Assembly (NCBI RefSeq): GCF_900108515.1
Contig: NZ_FNWW01000001.1
Location: 496,001-560,000 of the forward strand
Source of the DNA: Halobacillus karajensis
Lineage (GTDB): Bacteria; Bacillota; Bacilli; Bacillales; Halobacillaceae
Direction: 5' to 3'
Length of the DNA: 64,000 bases
The notes below the pieces were generated by a model that was not told the origin of the DNA, ran no database searches, and saw only the letters and a program-made list of their open reading frames with translations. Each line of letters begins with the position of its first letter. The stretch's first letter is position 1. This document shows positions 46,314 to 61,393 of the stretch, piece after piece. Made by a program: the position numbers and the translations under genes.

Positions 46314-46315
<2 letters not shown>
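46284..46315 (-). terminator. Terminator of the atp operon
   Basis: AAACTGCT and AGCAGTTT pair around an A/T-rich loop, with a T-run on the minus strand. It overlaps the atpC stop. Confidence 0.85.
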
Positions 46316-46766
<451 letters not shown>

Positions 46767-46797
46767 TTAGTGCCCCCTCTCATTCCTTCAGACCTGT

Positions 46798-49122
<2,325 letters not shown>

Positions 49123-49149
49123 TCACCACCCTTTCCAGCTATGGTTCAT

Positions 49150-50664
<1,515 letters not shown>

Positions 50665-50673
50665 TCACCCCTA

Positions 50674-51222
50674 TCATCTATTGTTCGCAGAAACTAACTT
50701 GCGCTCTATGCGGCGAAGTTTCCCACTGACAGAACCATCAAATATACGATTACCAACCCTCAAGCGAATGCCACCAAGAATAGAAGGGTCTACGATATTC
50801 GTTAGGTTCAAAGATTGTTTACCGACTTTTGGTGCGAATGTTTCTGAAATGCGTTGTTTCTCCGTTTCAGAGAGTTCCCGTACAGAATAAACATTAGCTT
50901 CTGCAATTCCTTTTGCATCATTAATCATTTGAATATAGCAACCAATCATATCCTCAATGATTTCTTCACGGTGTCTTTCTACCAACAGCTTCAAAGTATT
51001 AACGACTTCGCTAGAGAAAGATTGGAAGGAATCGTCAACGAGCTTTTTCTTCTGTTCGATGGAAAACCGTGGGTGCTTCAGGAATGAGAATATTTCTTTA
51101 TTGCTGCGAAAAACATCGCGTAATGTTACCAATTCTGATTCAAACTGATCTAATTTCGACTTTTCTTTTCCTAATTGAAAAAGTGCGTCTGCATAGCGTT
51201 TCGCAATGATAGATTGACTCAT
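50674..51222 (-). CDS. atpH: F1Fo ATP synthase subunit delta
   Basis: A 182-residue stator subunit. N-terminal [20 protein letters not shown] and the C-terminal family motif [20 protein letters not shown] are clear. It overlaps atpF by four bases (ATGA), so the two are translationally coupled. Confidence 0.96.
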   Translation of the reverse strand: MSQSIIAKRYADALFQLGKEKSKLDQFESELVTLRDVFRSNKEIFSFLKHPRFSIEQKKKLVDDSFQSFSSEVVNTLKLLVERHREEIIEDMIGCYIQMINDAKGIAEANVYSVRELSETEKQRISETFAPKVGKQSLNLTNIVDPSILGGIRLRVGNRIFDGSVSGKLRRIERKLVSANNR

Positions 51223-51740
51223 CGCTCTTCGCCTGCCTCATCGATATATTGATTGATCAATGCCTCTTGATCTTTTTGAGAAAGTTCTTTCTCAATTACT
51301 TTCGAAGCAATCATGACAGACATGCTTGCCACTTGATCTTTAAGGGCTTGAACAGCTTTTTCTTTCTCCTGCTCGATTTCCTGACGAGCAGACTCCTTCA
51401 TACGTTCTGCCTCCGCACGTGCTGATTCAAGAATATCCTTCTCTTGCTGGCCTGCCGTTTTACGGGCATCCTCAATAATATTCTGTGCATCTTGGCGTGT
51501 TGCCTTCAACTCTTCAGAAGCTTCACGCTGCATGCGTTGTGCTTCTTCTCGGCTCTTTTCTGCCGTGTTGATTTCATTTGCTACATAATCTTCACGTTCT
51601 TTCATCATCTTCATCAATGGTCCCCAAGCGAACTTGCCTAGAAGAGCAAGTAGACCAAGGAAGAAAACAAGTTGAACAATCATGTCACCTATATTAAGTC
51701 CTCCAGCTCCGAGGACCAGACTCTCTGTAAATCCTTGCAC
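51219..51740 (-). CDS. atpF: F1Fo ATP synthase subunit b
   Basis: A 173-residue peripheral stalk protein: one N-terminal membrane helix ([19 protein letters not shown]) and a long charged coiled coil ([20 protein letters not shown] onwards). GTG start at 51740 after AGAGGAGTGAA; the longer frame has no ribosome site. Confidence 0.95.
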   Translation of the reverse strand: MQGFTESLVLGAGGLNIGDMIVQLVFFLGLLALLGKFAWGPLMKMMKEREDYVANEINTAEKSREEAQRMQREASEELKATRQDAQNIIEDARKTAGQQEKDILESARAEAERMKESARQEIEQEKEKAVQALKDQVASMSVMIASKVIEKELSQKDQEALINQYIDEAGEER

Positions 51741-51971
51741 AGTTTTCACTCCTCTCCACACCATCTCGTAACAGGTTTACACTTTTTTAACGCCGTAACT
51801 ACAGATCCTGTGCTACGGCCAGACAAGCGAAAAACCCGGCTTCCACTGCATAACAGCTTCCGTCGAAGTTTTCTTACCGTGACTTTCGGGTATAAAGTTT
51901 TCGTAAGGTATAAAGGAAAGGCGAAGATCGATGGAGTTGAACTTCGCCATAAGCGTATATGCTCGTCCTAA
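51741..51971. other. Unusually long atpE-atpF spacer with hairpins
   Basis: 231 bases separate atpE from atpF while other atp gaps are under 80. It contains a GGCGAAG/CTTCGCC hairpin (51920-51948) just after the atpE stop, without a T-run, and other weak pairings. Possibly an mRNA processing or stability element. Confidence 0.6.
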
Positions 51972-52214
<243 letters not shown>

Positions 52215-52233
52215 TTAATTTTAATGCTTTATA

Positions 52234-52965
<732 letters not shown>

Positions 52966-52980
52966 CTACCTTCCATCATG

Positions 52981-53349
52981 CTAAACTATTGATTTATTGA
53001 ACAGATAATCTATTAAAATGACAAAATAGGCTGCCATTAAGCCCAAAACTACTGAAATCAAATGGAAATATTCTTCAAACTGAAGGGCTATGACTACGGC
53101 TAATGCGCCTGAAGCCAATCGCGTAAAAGTACCAATTCCTCTTACAGAGTGGTTCTCTGCGGAAGCTTCGCCAAGCTTGCGGATCTTTCTTTGCATGAGC
53201 CAGAGGTTATAGAAGCTCAATGCGCTTCCTAGCAGAAGTCCGAGGAATATCGGTTGCCAAGGGGTGATGCCCCAACCAAGTACAAATAATGCCAGAAGGT
53301 AGAACATCCATTTTCGTTGACGGGTTATCATTTGTTGATATAATTGCAT
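52981..53349 (-). CDS. atpI: ATP synthase subunit I
   Basis: A 122-residue membrane protein with four predicted helices, beginning LYQQMITRQRKWMFYLLALF. AtpI-type proteins assist c-ring assembly or Mg2+ uptake for the synthase. It sits one base after the atpZ stop, second in the operon. Confidence 0.88.
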   Translation of the reverse strand: MQLYQQMITRQRKWMFYLLALFVLGWGITPWQPIFLGLLLGSALSFYNLWLMQRKIRKLGEASAENHSVRGIGTFTRLASGALAVVIALQFEEYFHLISVVLGLMAAYFVILIDYLFNKSIV

Positions 53350-53350
53350 G

Positions 53351-53569
53351 TCAATCGTCTCCCGTGTACTTTCGTACTAAATGAATGGTTCCATATGTAC
53401 CTGCACCTAACCCGAGGAGTAATCCTATGATTAAGAATATGGGTTCAGTGGAATAGTGACTGTCGATCCATTTCCCGAGGAACACACCGGCCAATGGTCC
53501 GCCTGCGAGCTGGGATGTGATCATACTGGTTAAAGCCATCGCTTTAAAGGGTGGATCGGTCTTTTTCAT
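53351..53569 (-). CDS. atpZ: AtpZ-type small membrane protein
   Basis: A 72-residue two-helix protein of the AtpZ/AtpI family (MALTSMITSQLAGGPLAGVF, then GKWIDSHYSTEPIFLIIGLL with the family Gly-rich second helix). The ATG at 53569 follows AGGGAGGAAC. First gene of the ATP synthase operon, as in many Bacillus. In alkaliphiles it works with AtpI in Mg2+ supply and assembly. Confidence 0.88.
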   Translation of the reverse strand: MKKTDPPFKAMALTSMITSQLAGGPLAGVFLGKWIDSHYSTEPIFLIIGLLLGLGAGTYGTIHLVRKYTGDD

Positions 53570-53648
53570 CCGTTGTTCCTCCCTAATCATAGAGCGGCTG
53601 AAAACCTTTATCGTCACCTATGTAAACCTTATCATTCCACACTATGTA

Positions 53649-53677
53649 AGAATACAATAGGGGTGTTTTGATGTCAA
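53649..53677 (-). promoter_or_regulatory. SigA promoter of the atp operon
   Basis: On the minus strand TTGACA, 17 bases, TATTCT, about 80 bases before atpZ. Confidence 0.75.
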
Positions 53678-53894
53678 TGAGTTTGTGAGTAAAAGTACAA
53701 ATGGATGACATGATTCGATCACATTTTTGTCACATTTGCACCTGCCTTGGTATTCCTTGAAAATAATGGGACACAATGAAAAAATTAGTCCACATATCTT
53801 CATCAACTTATTGCTTTAATAAAACATGATTGTCCCTGTTCAGAGAAAGTGACGGAACAGGCGCGGATGACGGATGCCTGTCAAAACATGAAAA

Positions 53895-53944
53895 GACTCC
53901 CCTCCACCTAGCTAGGGTGAGCTAGATGGAGGGGAGTCTTTTTT
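53895..53944 (+). terminator. Strong orphan terminator hairpin
   Basis: A 19-base stem with one mismatch (arms GACTCCCCTCCACC... and ...GGAGGGGAGTC) and a six-base loop, followed by six Ts on the plus strand. No plus-strand gene precedes it within 10 kb of the same strand sense, so its transcript is unknown. Confidence 0.85.
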
Positions 53945-54005
53945 GGCTATAAGCTAGCAAAGGCGTACAGACTGTGACACTCCTGTGGAAAAACGGCTGG
54001 ATCCG

Positions 54006-54018
54006 CCCCCCCCCCCCC
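54006..54018 (+). repeat. C13 homopolymer tract
   Basis: Thirteen consecutive Cs in an intergenic region of a low-GC genome. It is next to a degenerate repeat (54041-54071, containing TCCGCGGAAAG). The stretch 53678-54150 has no gene. Confidence 0.95.
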
Positions 54019-54080
54019 GCAATATGGGTTTCACGAGGAAGCTCGGGCGTTCGTCCGCGGAAAGGGAATGGTCTGGCAAG

Positions 54081-54120
54081 AAAAAAGCTTGTAGAAAAAC
54101 ACGGGGTTTCTCTACAAGCT
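54081..54120 (-). terminator. Terminator of the subtilase gene
   Basis: AGCTTGTAGA and TCTACAAGCT pair around a GC-rich loop, followed on the minus strand by six Ts. Confidence 0.85.
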
Positions 54121-54150
54121 GCAGCGCATCTTCAATGCGCTGTTTTTATA

Positions 54151-56304
54151 TCATTTTCCTTCTATATAAATAGGAAATGGATAAAGGGACTCTTTATCTT
54201 CCGTTTCGACACTTACAATAGCGAGATAACTGCCCTCAAGATTTTTCTCACTTATATCTAATTCCCCTTCAATTAACCCTGCATCTAGATCCTCTAATTC
54301 TAACAAAGTGCCTGCACTTAACAACGTACCCGCCCTGTATAAATCAACCCTTAATGTGTCAATTGGCTCTGCTAAATGGAAGCGGTAAGAGGCTTCACGG
54401 TCATTTTGCCACATCGGATTCAATTCAAAACCTGAAACGATCTCATAATCCGACTCCTCTTTCACATAGACGTAAGGTACGGTAAACACATTTTCTTCAG
54501 CTTTGACTTTTAAATACCCTTCATGCACACCGTCTTCTAAGAAGGCAGAAGACACATGGAGCTCTACTTTAAGATCTTTTGTTTGTTCAGGAGGAATTTC
54601 AGTGGTCATCGGCACCGTCCATGATTCGCCTTTTTTACGGTCCGGCTCCTCTATTGTAATTTCCATCGGTTTATCGGTTAAGTTCCTGACCGTTAATGGT
54701 AGGCTTTTTCTAAATAACTTTTCTTCCAATTTTCCAAATGATAGGGAGCTTTGTTCAACAAGCAGCTCAGGTTCTATGGCCTCATTAATATTCACAAACC
54801 CTGCTCCTTGTTCTGTTGGCGGAAATGGACCTTTTGAATTCGAAACTAAATCTGCCGTACTTGTCAGAGCTTGTTTAATTTCAGAGGGTGTCCACTCTGG
54901 GTGGGCTTCTTTCATTAAAGCCGCGATCCCGGCAATATGTGGAGCTGCCATACTTGTCCCTTGTAATGACTCATATCCACCTGGGATCGTACTGTGTATA
55001 TTCACGCCAGGTGCCAGAATATCCGGTTTAATTTCCCAATTAGTTGTTACAGGGCCTCGGGAACTAAACGGTGCCACTTGGTCACCAAGGGTAACTTTCA
55101 CTGTTTCGACCCATTGATTTTGAAGAACGACTTTTTCTTTTACCCATGCTCCCGCTTCTTTCGATAAAGAAGCAACAGGAATAGGCAATTCCACACCATC
55201 TAATCCACCTTGAAAAGCTCCCTCCTCATTATTATAAATAAGTACAGCCACCGCCCCTTTTTGATAAGCCATTAAAGCTTTTTCACTAAATGGTGCCCCT
55301 CCTCTTTCGAATAAAGCAATTTTTCCTTGGAGGTTAACCCATTCCCTATCCCCTTTCCCCACATATCTCACGGGGTATTTCTTAGTTAAATCCCACGGTA
55401 CCGATCCAGCCATGGTTTGGATACGTATTCTCTCCCTTTCCCCTGCCACCTTTAAAAATGGGGCCTCCTGCGCAAGAGCAGACGCTCCCACTGTAATGGC
55501 CTCTGAGGATGTAGCCGGAGATCCGACCGTCCATCCTCCCGGTCCTGAATTCCCCGCAGCCACCACTACTACTGTTCCCAGTTCGATCGCTTTATTGACC
55601 GCATGAGTAGTCGGCCAGTCAGGACCATTGACATCATTCCCAAGAGAGAGGTTAATCACATCCATCCCATCCTCCACTGCTTCTTCAATGGCAGCAATCA
55701 CTTGGACAGATGAACCTACACCTCCTGGTCCTAATGCACGATAAGCATAAAGCTCAGAATCAGGAGCCATTCCTTTCATCTCTCCATCTGCTCCAATGAT
55801 TCCGGCTACGTGTGTTCCATGGGAGGTAGCTCCTTCTTCTTTGGTTTCCATCGGATCATCATCAAAATCCACCGTATCATATCCACCTTTAAAGTTTTGC
55901 TTCAAGTCTGGGTGGTTGTAATCCATACCGGTATCAATGATTCCGACCTTAACTCCTTTACCTGTCTGTGGATGTTGGAATTTCTTTCGGATTAATTCCG
56001 TGGAAAAAGACATTCCTTCTTCTTGCAGGGCTTCATATTTATGGACAGGATACTGATTCTTTACCGCATCCATTCGGGCGACTTTTTCTAATTCAGCTGC
56101 TGTCCCGCGAATCGCGGCTCCATTAAAAATAGTATCGTAACTGGCTACTACTTCAAGTCGGGGCCATCTTCGTTCGACTTCTTCAATGAAGGTTTCTGGT
56201 TTTTCTTCCAATTCAACAATGACAGTCACTTCTTCATTAGGTTCAGGAGCACTGAATCCGGTCAACAAAAAGATGGTCATAAGGGTGAGAAAAAGATAGC
56301 GCAT
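54151..56304 (-). CDS. Secreted S8 subtilisin-like serine peptidase (Vpr-like)
   Basis: A 717-residue exported protease. Signal peptide (YLFLTLMTIFLLTGFSA), inhibitor-type propeptide (about 25-95), then a subtilase domain with Asp124 (VGIIDTGMDYNHPDL), His162 (SHGTHVAGIIG) and Ser451 (LQGTSMAAPHIAG). A PA domain is inserted at about 310-405 between the His and Ser halves, and an Fn3-like C-terminal part follows (about 505-717). This is the Vpr/cell-envelope protease layout, although shorter. It interrupts the usual upp/wecB-atp order, so it may be an insertion. Confidence 0.94.
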   Translation of the reverse strand: MRYLFLTLMTIFLLTGFSAPEPNEEVTVIVELEEKPETFIEEVERRWPRLEVVASYDTIFNGAAIRGTAAELEKVARMDAVKNQYPVHKYEALQEEGMSFSTELIRKKFQHPQTGKGVKVGIIDTGMDYNHPDLKQNFKGGYDTVDFDDDPMETKEEGATSHGTHVAGIIGADGEMKGMAPDSELYAYRALGPGGVGSSVQVIAAIEEAVEDGMDVINLSLGNDVNGPDWPTTHAVNKAIELGTVVVVAAGNSGPGGWTVGSPATSSEAITVGASALAQEAPFLKVAGERERIRIQTMAGSVPWDLTKKYPVRYVGKGDREWVNLQGKIALFERGGAPFSEKALMAYQKGAVAVLIYNNEEGAFQGGLDGVELPIPVASLSKEAGAWVKEKVVLQNQWVETVKVTLGDQVAPFSSRGPVTTNWEIKPDILAPGVNIHSTIPGGYESLQGTSMAAPHIAGIAALMKEAHPEWTPSEIKQALTSTADLVSNSKGPFPPTEQGAGFVNINEAIEPELLVEQSSLSFGKLEEKLFRKSLPLTVRNLTDKPMEITIEEPDRKKGESWTVPMTTEIPPEQTKDLKVELHVSSAFLEDGVHEGYLKVKAEENVFTVPYVYVKEESDYEIVSGFELNPMWQNDREASYRFHLAEPIDTLRVDLYRAGTLLSAGTLLELEDLDAGLIEGELDISEKNLEGSYLAIVSVETEDKESLYPFPIYIEGK

Positions 56305-56451
56305 AATCCTGTGCCCCTTTTTTCATAGCATTTGTTCCAATCACGTCTTTATGCGAACCAGGTTTAAATTCATCACGCTTTATAAAGCTCCGTGCACCTT
56401 GCTCCCCCACAAATTTCTTTCCAATAATATCTTTATTATTTTCTAGACGAC

Positions 56452-56481
56452 AAAAAAGACGAAGCCCTCTTGACTTCGTCT
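56452..56481 (-). terminator. Terminator of wecB
   Basis: AGACGAAG and CTTCGTCT stem with a nine-base loop, then six Ts on the minus strand. Confidence 0.92.
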
Positions 56482-56499
56482 CTCTTAAATATTGTCCGT

Positions 56500-57648
56500 C
56501 TATTCAATTTCAAACGGTGCCGGTTTGTCTTCCCGATGTTTAAAGAAATAGCGGATCGCATCCGCAATCCTTGCTGAGGCCTTTCCATCTCCATACGGAT
56601 TAGAGGCTTTAGCCATAGCTTCATGTTTACGATCATCAGAAAGAAGCTCATGAGCCAGATGAAAAATGTGATCTTCTTCTGTTCCAGCAAGTTTCAATGT
56701 TCCAGCTTCAATACCTTCTGGGCGTTCAGTCGTATCTCGAAGGACGAGGACCGGCACACCAAGGGAAGGTGCTTCTTCCTGCACTCCACCTGAATCAGTC
56801 AGGATGAGGTGCGCTCTCGAAGCGAAATTATGAAAGTCTATGACATCGAGTGGTTCGATTAATTTGATCCGATCGTCATTTCCTAAGATTTCATCAGCCG
56901 TTTCTTTCACGACTGGATTCAAGTGGACAGGGTAGACGACTTGGATATCTTCATGCTCTTGTACTAGACGTTTGATTGCCCTGAACATCTGCTTCATATT
57001 ATTACCAAGGTTTTCCCGGCGATGGGCGGTCATAAGAACGAGCCGCTTGTCCCCTACTTCTTCGAGCACTTCCGATGCATAGTCATCTGCCACCGTTGTC
57101 TGCAGGGCATCAATCGCTGTATTTCCTGTCACATAAATATGGTCTTCTGGTTTACTCTCAGCCAATAAATTATCTCTCGATTTATTGGTCGGAGCAAAGT
57201 GAAGATCTGCCATAACCCCTGTCAATTGACGATTCATTTCTTCAGGGAATGGAGAATATTTGTCCCACGTACGAAGACCTGCTTCGACATGCCCGACAGG
57301 AATTTGATTATAGTAGGCCGCTAATGAAGCGGCGAATGTTGTTGTCGTATCTCCATGCACGAGTACAACATCAGGTTTTGTTTCCTTCATTACTTCATCA
57401 AGACCTTCCAAGGCACGCGTGGTCACTTGAGCAAGCGTTTGACGAGATTTCATTATATCCAAATCAAAATCTGGTTCGATATCAAAAATATTCAGCACCT
57501 GATCTAACATTTCTCTATGCTGAGCTGTTACTGTAACAATCGGTTCAAATTGTTCTTTTCTTTTTTTCAATTCAAGCACAAGCGGAGCCATTTTAATAGC
57601 TTCAGGTCTTGTACCGAATATCGTCATTACTTTAATTCGGTCTGTCAT
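56500..57648 (-). CDS. wecB: UDP-N-acetylglucosamine 2-epimerase
   Basis: A 382-residue GT-B-fold enzyme that interconverts UDP-GlcNAc and UDP-ManNAc, supplying the linkage unit of wall teichoic acid. Motifs are MTIFGTRPEAIKMAPLV, VLVHGDTTTTFAASLAAYY with HVEAGLRT, and TDSGGVQEEAPSLGVPVLVL. B. subtilis calls it mnaA. It follows upp by 31 bases; start after AAGGAGGAGC. Confidence 0.95.
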   Translation of the reverse strand: MTDRIKVMTIFGTRPEAIKMAPLVLELKKRKEQFEPIVTVTAQHREMLDQVLNIFDIEPDFDLDIMKSRQTLAQVTTRALEGLDEVMKETKPDVVLVHGDTTTTFAASLAAYYNQIPVGHVEAGLRTWDKYSPFPEEMNRQLTGVMADLHFAPTNKSRDNLLAESKPEDHIYVTGNTAIDALQTTVADDYASEVLEEVGDKRLVLMTAHRRENLGNNMKQMFRAIKRLVQEHEDIQVVYPVHLNPVVKETADEILGNDDRIKLIEPLDVIDFHNFASRAHLILTDSGGVQEEAPSLGVPVLVLRDTTERPEGIEAGTLKLAGTEEDHIFHLAHELLSDDRKHEAMAKASNPYGDGKASARIADAIRYFFKHREDKPAPFEIE

Positions 57649-57679
57649 GATTGCTCCTCCTTTTTAATGAGGAAGTGGT

Positions 57680-58312
57680 TTATTTCGTTCCGTATAAACG
57701 ATCTCCTGCGTCTCCTAGTCCTGGTACGATATATCCTTTTTCGTTCAATTTCTCATCAAGAGCGGCGAGATAAATGTCAACATCCGGGTGTTCTTTCTGA
57801 ACAGCTTCAACACCTTCTGGCGCGGCAACCAGACACATTAACCGGATTTGGCGTGCACCACGTTTCTTTAAGGAGTGGATTGCTTCATTGGCAGATCCGC
57901 CAGTCGCAAGCATTGGATCGATGACAATCAGTTCACGTTCTTCAATATCACTTGGAAGCTTCACATAATATTCGACGGGTTTTAATGTTTCTGGATCACG
58001 GTATAGTCCTACGTGTCCAATTTTGGCTGCAGGAATCAATTGAATAATTCCATCTACCATGCCAAGGCCGGCTCGTAAGATAGGCACAAGTCCGATCTTT
58101 TTCCCTGTCAGTACTTTCGCTTTTGCGTCTTGTACGACCGGTGTCTCGATCGATACTTCTTCCAGCGGAAGGTCTCGGGTGATTTCAAAGGCCATCAATG
58201 CTGCTACTTCATCTACTAATTCACGGAAGTCTTTCGTCCCTGTCTCTTTTTTACGTATGTACGTCAACTTATGTTGAATCAATGGGTGATCCAGTACATA
58301 AACGTTTGCCAT
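57680..58312 (-). CDS. upp: Uracil phosphoribosyltransferase
   Basis: A 210-residue pyrimidine-salvage enzyme making UMP from uracil and PRPP. The PRPP-binding loop is [40 protein letters not shown] and the end [17 protein letters not shown] are also typical. The second of two close ATGs (58312) fits the AAGGAG site best. Order glyA-upp-(wecB)-atp is conserved in Bacillaceae. Confidence 0.97.
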   Translation of the reverse strand: MANVYVLDHPLIQHKLTYIRKKETGTKDFRELVDEVAALMAFEITRDLPLEEVSIETPVVQDAKAKVLTGKKIGLVPILRAGLGMVDGIIQLIPAAKIGHVGLYRDPETLKPVEYYVKLPSDIEERELIVIDPMLATGGSANEAIHSLKKRGARQIRLMCLVAAPEGVEAVQKEHPDVDIYLAALDEKLNEKGYIVPGLGDAGDRLYGTK

Positions 58313-58506
58313 TGCCATTCACTCCTTCTGAAAATTTACATCCTTTAAATTGTACAGAAAAAGAAACCTCCCTGCAACCTCCTCCCCTATCCAGAACATC
58401 CGGTTTCGATACCGGGGTTCCGTTATGATATGTGAGTCTGGAGACCCGGGAAATCTCTTATTTCCAATAGACGCTTCATTTTAAATGAAAGACCTGTATA
58501 TTCTTG

Positions 58507-58538
58507 AAAAAGAGCCACTAGAAAGGTCTAGTGGCTCT
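58507..58538 (-). terminator. Terminator of glyA
   Basis: AGAGCCACTAGA and TCTAGTGGCTCT form a perfect 12-base stem with a four-base loop, ending in a T-run on the minus strand. Confidence 0.95.
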
Positions 58539-58555
58539 ATAAATGTGCCTATTTG

Positions 58556-59812
58556 TTAAATAGAAGAAAAGTTAAGTGTCTGATACATAGGGAAGCGGGA
58601 AGTCAATTCACGGACACGATTTCCAGCTTCCTTCATTTTCGCTTCATCTTCATGATGCTCTAGAGTGAAGGCGATCAAATCCGCAATTTCTTCCATTTCT
58701 GCTTCCTTGAAACCCCGGCTTGTCACTGCAGCTGTACCGATACGAATACCACTAGTAACAAACGGGCTTTCAGGGTCAAAAGGAATGGCATTTTTATTTG
58801 TTGTAATACCAATTTCATCTAAAGCTTTTTCAATGACCTTACCAGTAAGGCCTTTGCTGCGTAAGTCAAGTAATAACAAGTGATTGTCTGTCCCATTTGA
58901 AACAAGGTCTACCCCTTTGGCAACAAGGGATTCTGCTAACTGTTTCGCATTCGCGACAATTTGTTGAGAGTATGCTTTGAAGTCAGGTTGGAGAGCTTCC
59001 TTAAAGGAAACGGCCTTTGCCGCTATCACATGCATCAACGGGCCGCCCTGCATTCCTGGGAATACGATTTTGTCAATTTTCTTAGCGAACGTTTCTTCAC
59101 AAAGAATCATCCCACCGCGCGGACCACGTAGTGTTTTGTGTGTCGTCGTTGTCACAAAGTGAGCGTGTGGAACAGGATTTGGGTGAAGACCAGTAGCCAC
59201 TAGTCCAGCGATATGCGCCATATCCACCATCAGGTAGGCCCCTACCTCATCAGCGATTTCACGGAATTTCGCGAAATCAATTTCTCTTGGGTAGGCACTT
59301 GCACCAGCAACAATCAGTTTCGGCTGAACTTCTTTTGCTTTTTGAAGAACGACATCATAGTCAATGGTCTCGTCTTGCTCAGTCACACCGTATTCTTCAA
59401 AATTGTAAAGCTTTCCACTAAAGTTGACAGGACTTCCATGAGTCAAGTGACCGCCGTGATTTAAATTCATACCAAGGACCGTATCTCCATGTTCAAGTAC
59501 AGTAAAATAAACAGCCATATTTGCCTGAGCACCAGAGTGGGGCTGCACGTTTGCATGTTCAGCTCCAAACAATTCTTTCGCACGATCACGGGCCAGGTTC
59601 TCAACGACGTCCACATGTTCACACCCACCATAGTAACGTCGACCAGGATACCCTTCCGCATATTTATTTGTCAGAACTGATCCCATCGCTTCCATCACGG
59701 CCTCTGAAACGAAATTCTCTGAAGCTATCAATTCGATATTGCCTTGTTGACGATCTCTTTCATCTTGAATTGCTGAAAAAATTTCTGCATCTGCTGATTT
59801 AACATGATTCAT
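58556..59812 (-). CDS. glyA: Serine hydroxymethyltransferase
   Basis: A 418-residue PLP enzyme converting serine and tetrahydrofolate to glycine and methylene-THF. The PLP Lys lies in [18 protein letters not shown]; other marks are [20 protein letters not shown] and [16 protein letters not shown]. It lies 23 bases after ywlG, in the same direction, and ends with its own strong terminator. Confidence 0.98.
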   Translation of the reverse strand: MNHVKSADAEIFSAIQDERDRQQGNIELIASENFVSEAVMEAMGSVLTNKYAEGYPGRRYYGGCEHVDVVENLARDRAKELFGAEHANVQPHSGAQANMAVYFTVLEHGDTVLGMNLNHGGHLTHGSPVNFSGKLYNFEEYGVTEQDETIDYDVVLQKAKEVQPKLIVAGASAYPREIDFAKFREIADEVGAYLMVDMAHIAGLVATGLHPNPVPHAHFVTTTTHKTLRGPRGGMILCEETFAKKIDKIVFPGMQGGPLMHVIAAKAVSFKEALQPDFKAYSQQIVANAKQLAESLVAKGVDLVSNGTDNHLLLLDLRSKGLTGKVIEKALDEIGITTNKNAIPFDPESPFVTSGIRIGTAAVTSRGFKEAEMEEIADLIAFTLEHHEDEAKMKEAGNRVRELTSRFPMYQTLNFSSI

Positions 59813-59835
59813 GGTTTAGCTTCCCCTTTCCATTC

Positions 59836-60408
59836 CTAATGATCACAAGAACTCTCTTCCTCTTGACTAACATAGACCGCACGAGCACCACCGATCAGAG
59901 GAGGTCTGGTTTTTGCTGCTGTGATATGGGCATGTCCAATAGATTTTTGAGCAATCCGGATAGGCACCGCGACCCGCTTCAAGTGCATCCCAATCAAGGT
60001 ATCTCCAATATCCAAACCACCTGTCGCTTCCACACTCTCTACAAGCACCGGGTCTTTCATATGCTTGTAAGCAAATGAAGCCATCGATCCACCAGCTTTT
60101 GGAACGGGGACAGCACCCACTTCTATGAGACGTTGGTCATTCATGACGGAACGTTCGACAACTAGAGAACGATTCAAGTGTTCACAGCATTGGAAGGCAA
60201 GATTGATCCCGGCACGTTCAGCGAGAATACTCAACTCACCGAATACAACTTCGGCCAGCGCTTCACTTCCTGAGGTCCCGATTCTTTCGCCAGCTATTTC
60301 ACTCGTTGAACAACCGATAACAAAAAGGCCTTGTTGAATGGCTTCCTCCTCCATCAGCTGATTAACAACGGAACGGACATCTGTTTGAACCTTCTTCACA
60401 TCTATCAC
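59836..60408 (-). CDS. ywlG: TIGR01440 family protein (YwlG, UPF0340)
   Basis: A 190-residue cytoplasmic protein of unknown activity, conserved across Firmicutes. It shows FVIGCSTSEIAGERIGTSGS, LAFQCCEHLNRSLVVER and KAGGSMASFAYKHM. The GTG start follows GGAGGAGGGG at seven bases; the longer ORF upstream lacks a site and is GC-poor in codon logic. Found between rpiB and glyA as in B. subtilis. Confidence 0.93.
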   Translation of the reverse strand: MIDVKKVQTDVRSVVNQLMEEEAIQQGLFVIGCSTSEIAGERIGTSGSEALAEVVFGELSILAERAGINLAFQCCEHLNRSLVVERSVMNDQRLIEVGAVPVPKAGGSMASFAYKHMKDPVLVESVEATGGLDIGDTLIGMHLKRVAVPIRIAQKSIGHAHITAAKTRPPLIGGARAVYVSQEEESSCDH

Positions 60409-60566
60409 TTTTTCCCCTCCTCCCCCAAAAAGCAGTACAGGCAAAAGACAGCTCTCGAAAGCTTGTCCAGCCGCCAGCGGCTCATTCAAAAAAAGGAGAA
60501 GCGATCGCTCCCCCTTCATTTGTCAGCTTCAGCTAAAAAGCTTTGGCTTTTCTATATTCCATTGTA

Positions 60567-61007
60567 TTACTTATTTTCATATTCGGCAATCTTACTTACA
60601 CGTCTTTCGTGACGTCCTGCTTCAAAATTTGTAGATACCCATGTTCTAGCAATTTCCCGAGCTAAACCTGGTCCAATCACCCGTTCCCCCATACATAAGA
60701 CGTTGGAATTATTATGCTCCCGCGTCACTTTGGCAGTGAAGAGATCATGAACAAGAGCCGCCCGGATTCCTTTTACTTTATTAGCGGAAATAGACATCCC
60801 GATTCCTGTTCCGCAGATGAGGATCGCTTTATCAAATTCTCCATTTGCTACACGTTCTGCCGCAGGTATCGCATAATCAGGGTAGTCAACAGACCCTTCG
60901 CAGTCACACCCGATGTCTTCAACTTCTACTTCTAGTTCATTCAAGACTTGCGCTACTTCTTTACGTAAACTTACCCCACCATGATCAGAGGCTAGGATCA
61001 CTTTCAT
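60567..61007 (-). CDS. rpiB: Ribose 5-phosphate isomerase B
   Basis: A 146-residue enzyme of the LacAB/RpiB family that interconverts ribose 5-phosphate and ribulose 5-phosphate. Key features are LASDHGGVSLRKEV at the start, the catalytic Cys in ILICGTGIGMSISANKVKGI, and SNVLCMGERVIGPGLAREIA. Known as ywlF in B. subtilis, in the same position. Confidence 0.95.
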   Translation of the reverse strand: MKVILASDHGGVSLRKEVAQVLNELEVEVEDIGCDCEGSVDYPDYAIPAAERVANGEFDKAILICGTGIGMSISANKVKGIRAALVHDLFTAKVTREHNNSNVLCMGERVIGPGLAREIARTWVSTNFEAGRHERRVSKIAEYENK

Positions 61008-61337
61008 CTACTGACACTCCCGTCTTCTAATATCAACCTTATCGTGCCAGTTTCCCTCACAACTGTCAACGCACTCCATTTACTTACGATTTCCTATCAT
61101 TTATATGTAAGGCGCATAAAAAGAAAGGGGAGGGAACAGTTTTGTTCTTTTTATAGGGGATACAAAGGGATTCGATACTGATTTATCGAATATAATATTT
61201 AGAGAAGGGAATATCACAGCCATTACATCTCGAGAGCCTTTAGAAGCTCTGTGAGCACTCAAGAAATAAGGCGTTTCCTGTCGAGTTACTCACCTATGAT
61301 GTAACTATGTAAAAATGATGTAAAATCTTATCTATGT
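61008..61337. other. Intergenic, nothing distinct
   Basis: Upstream region of rpiB. No gene; promoter boxes were not fixed with confidence. Confidence 0.4.
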
Positions 61338-61393
61338 AAAAAACAAAACGACGAGGAATTTTCGCCATACTTTATGCTATCATTCCCCGCCGT
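61338..61393 (-). terminator. Terminator of ywlE
   Basis: ACGACGAGGAAT and ATTCCCCGCCGT pair with two wobbles on the minus strand across a 22-base loop, followed by a T-rich run. It overlaps the stop codon. Confidence 0.65.
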
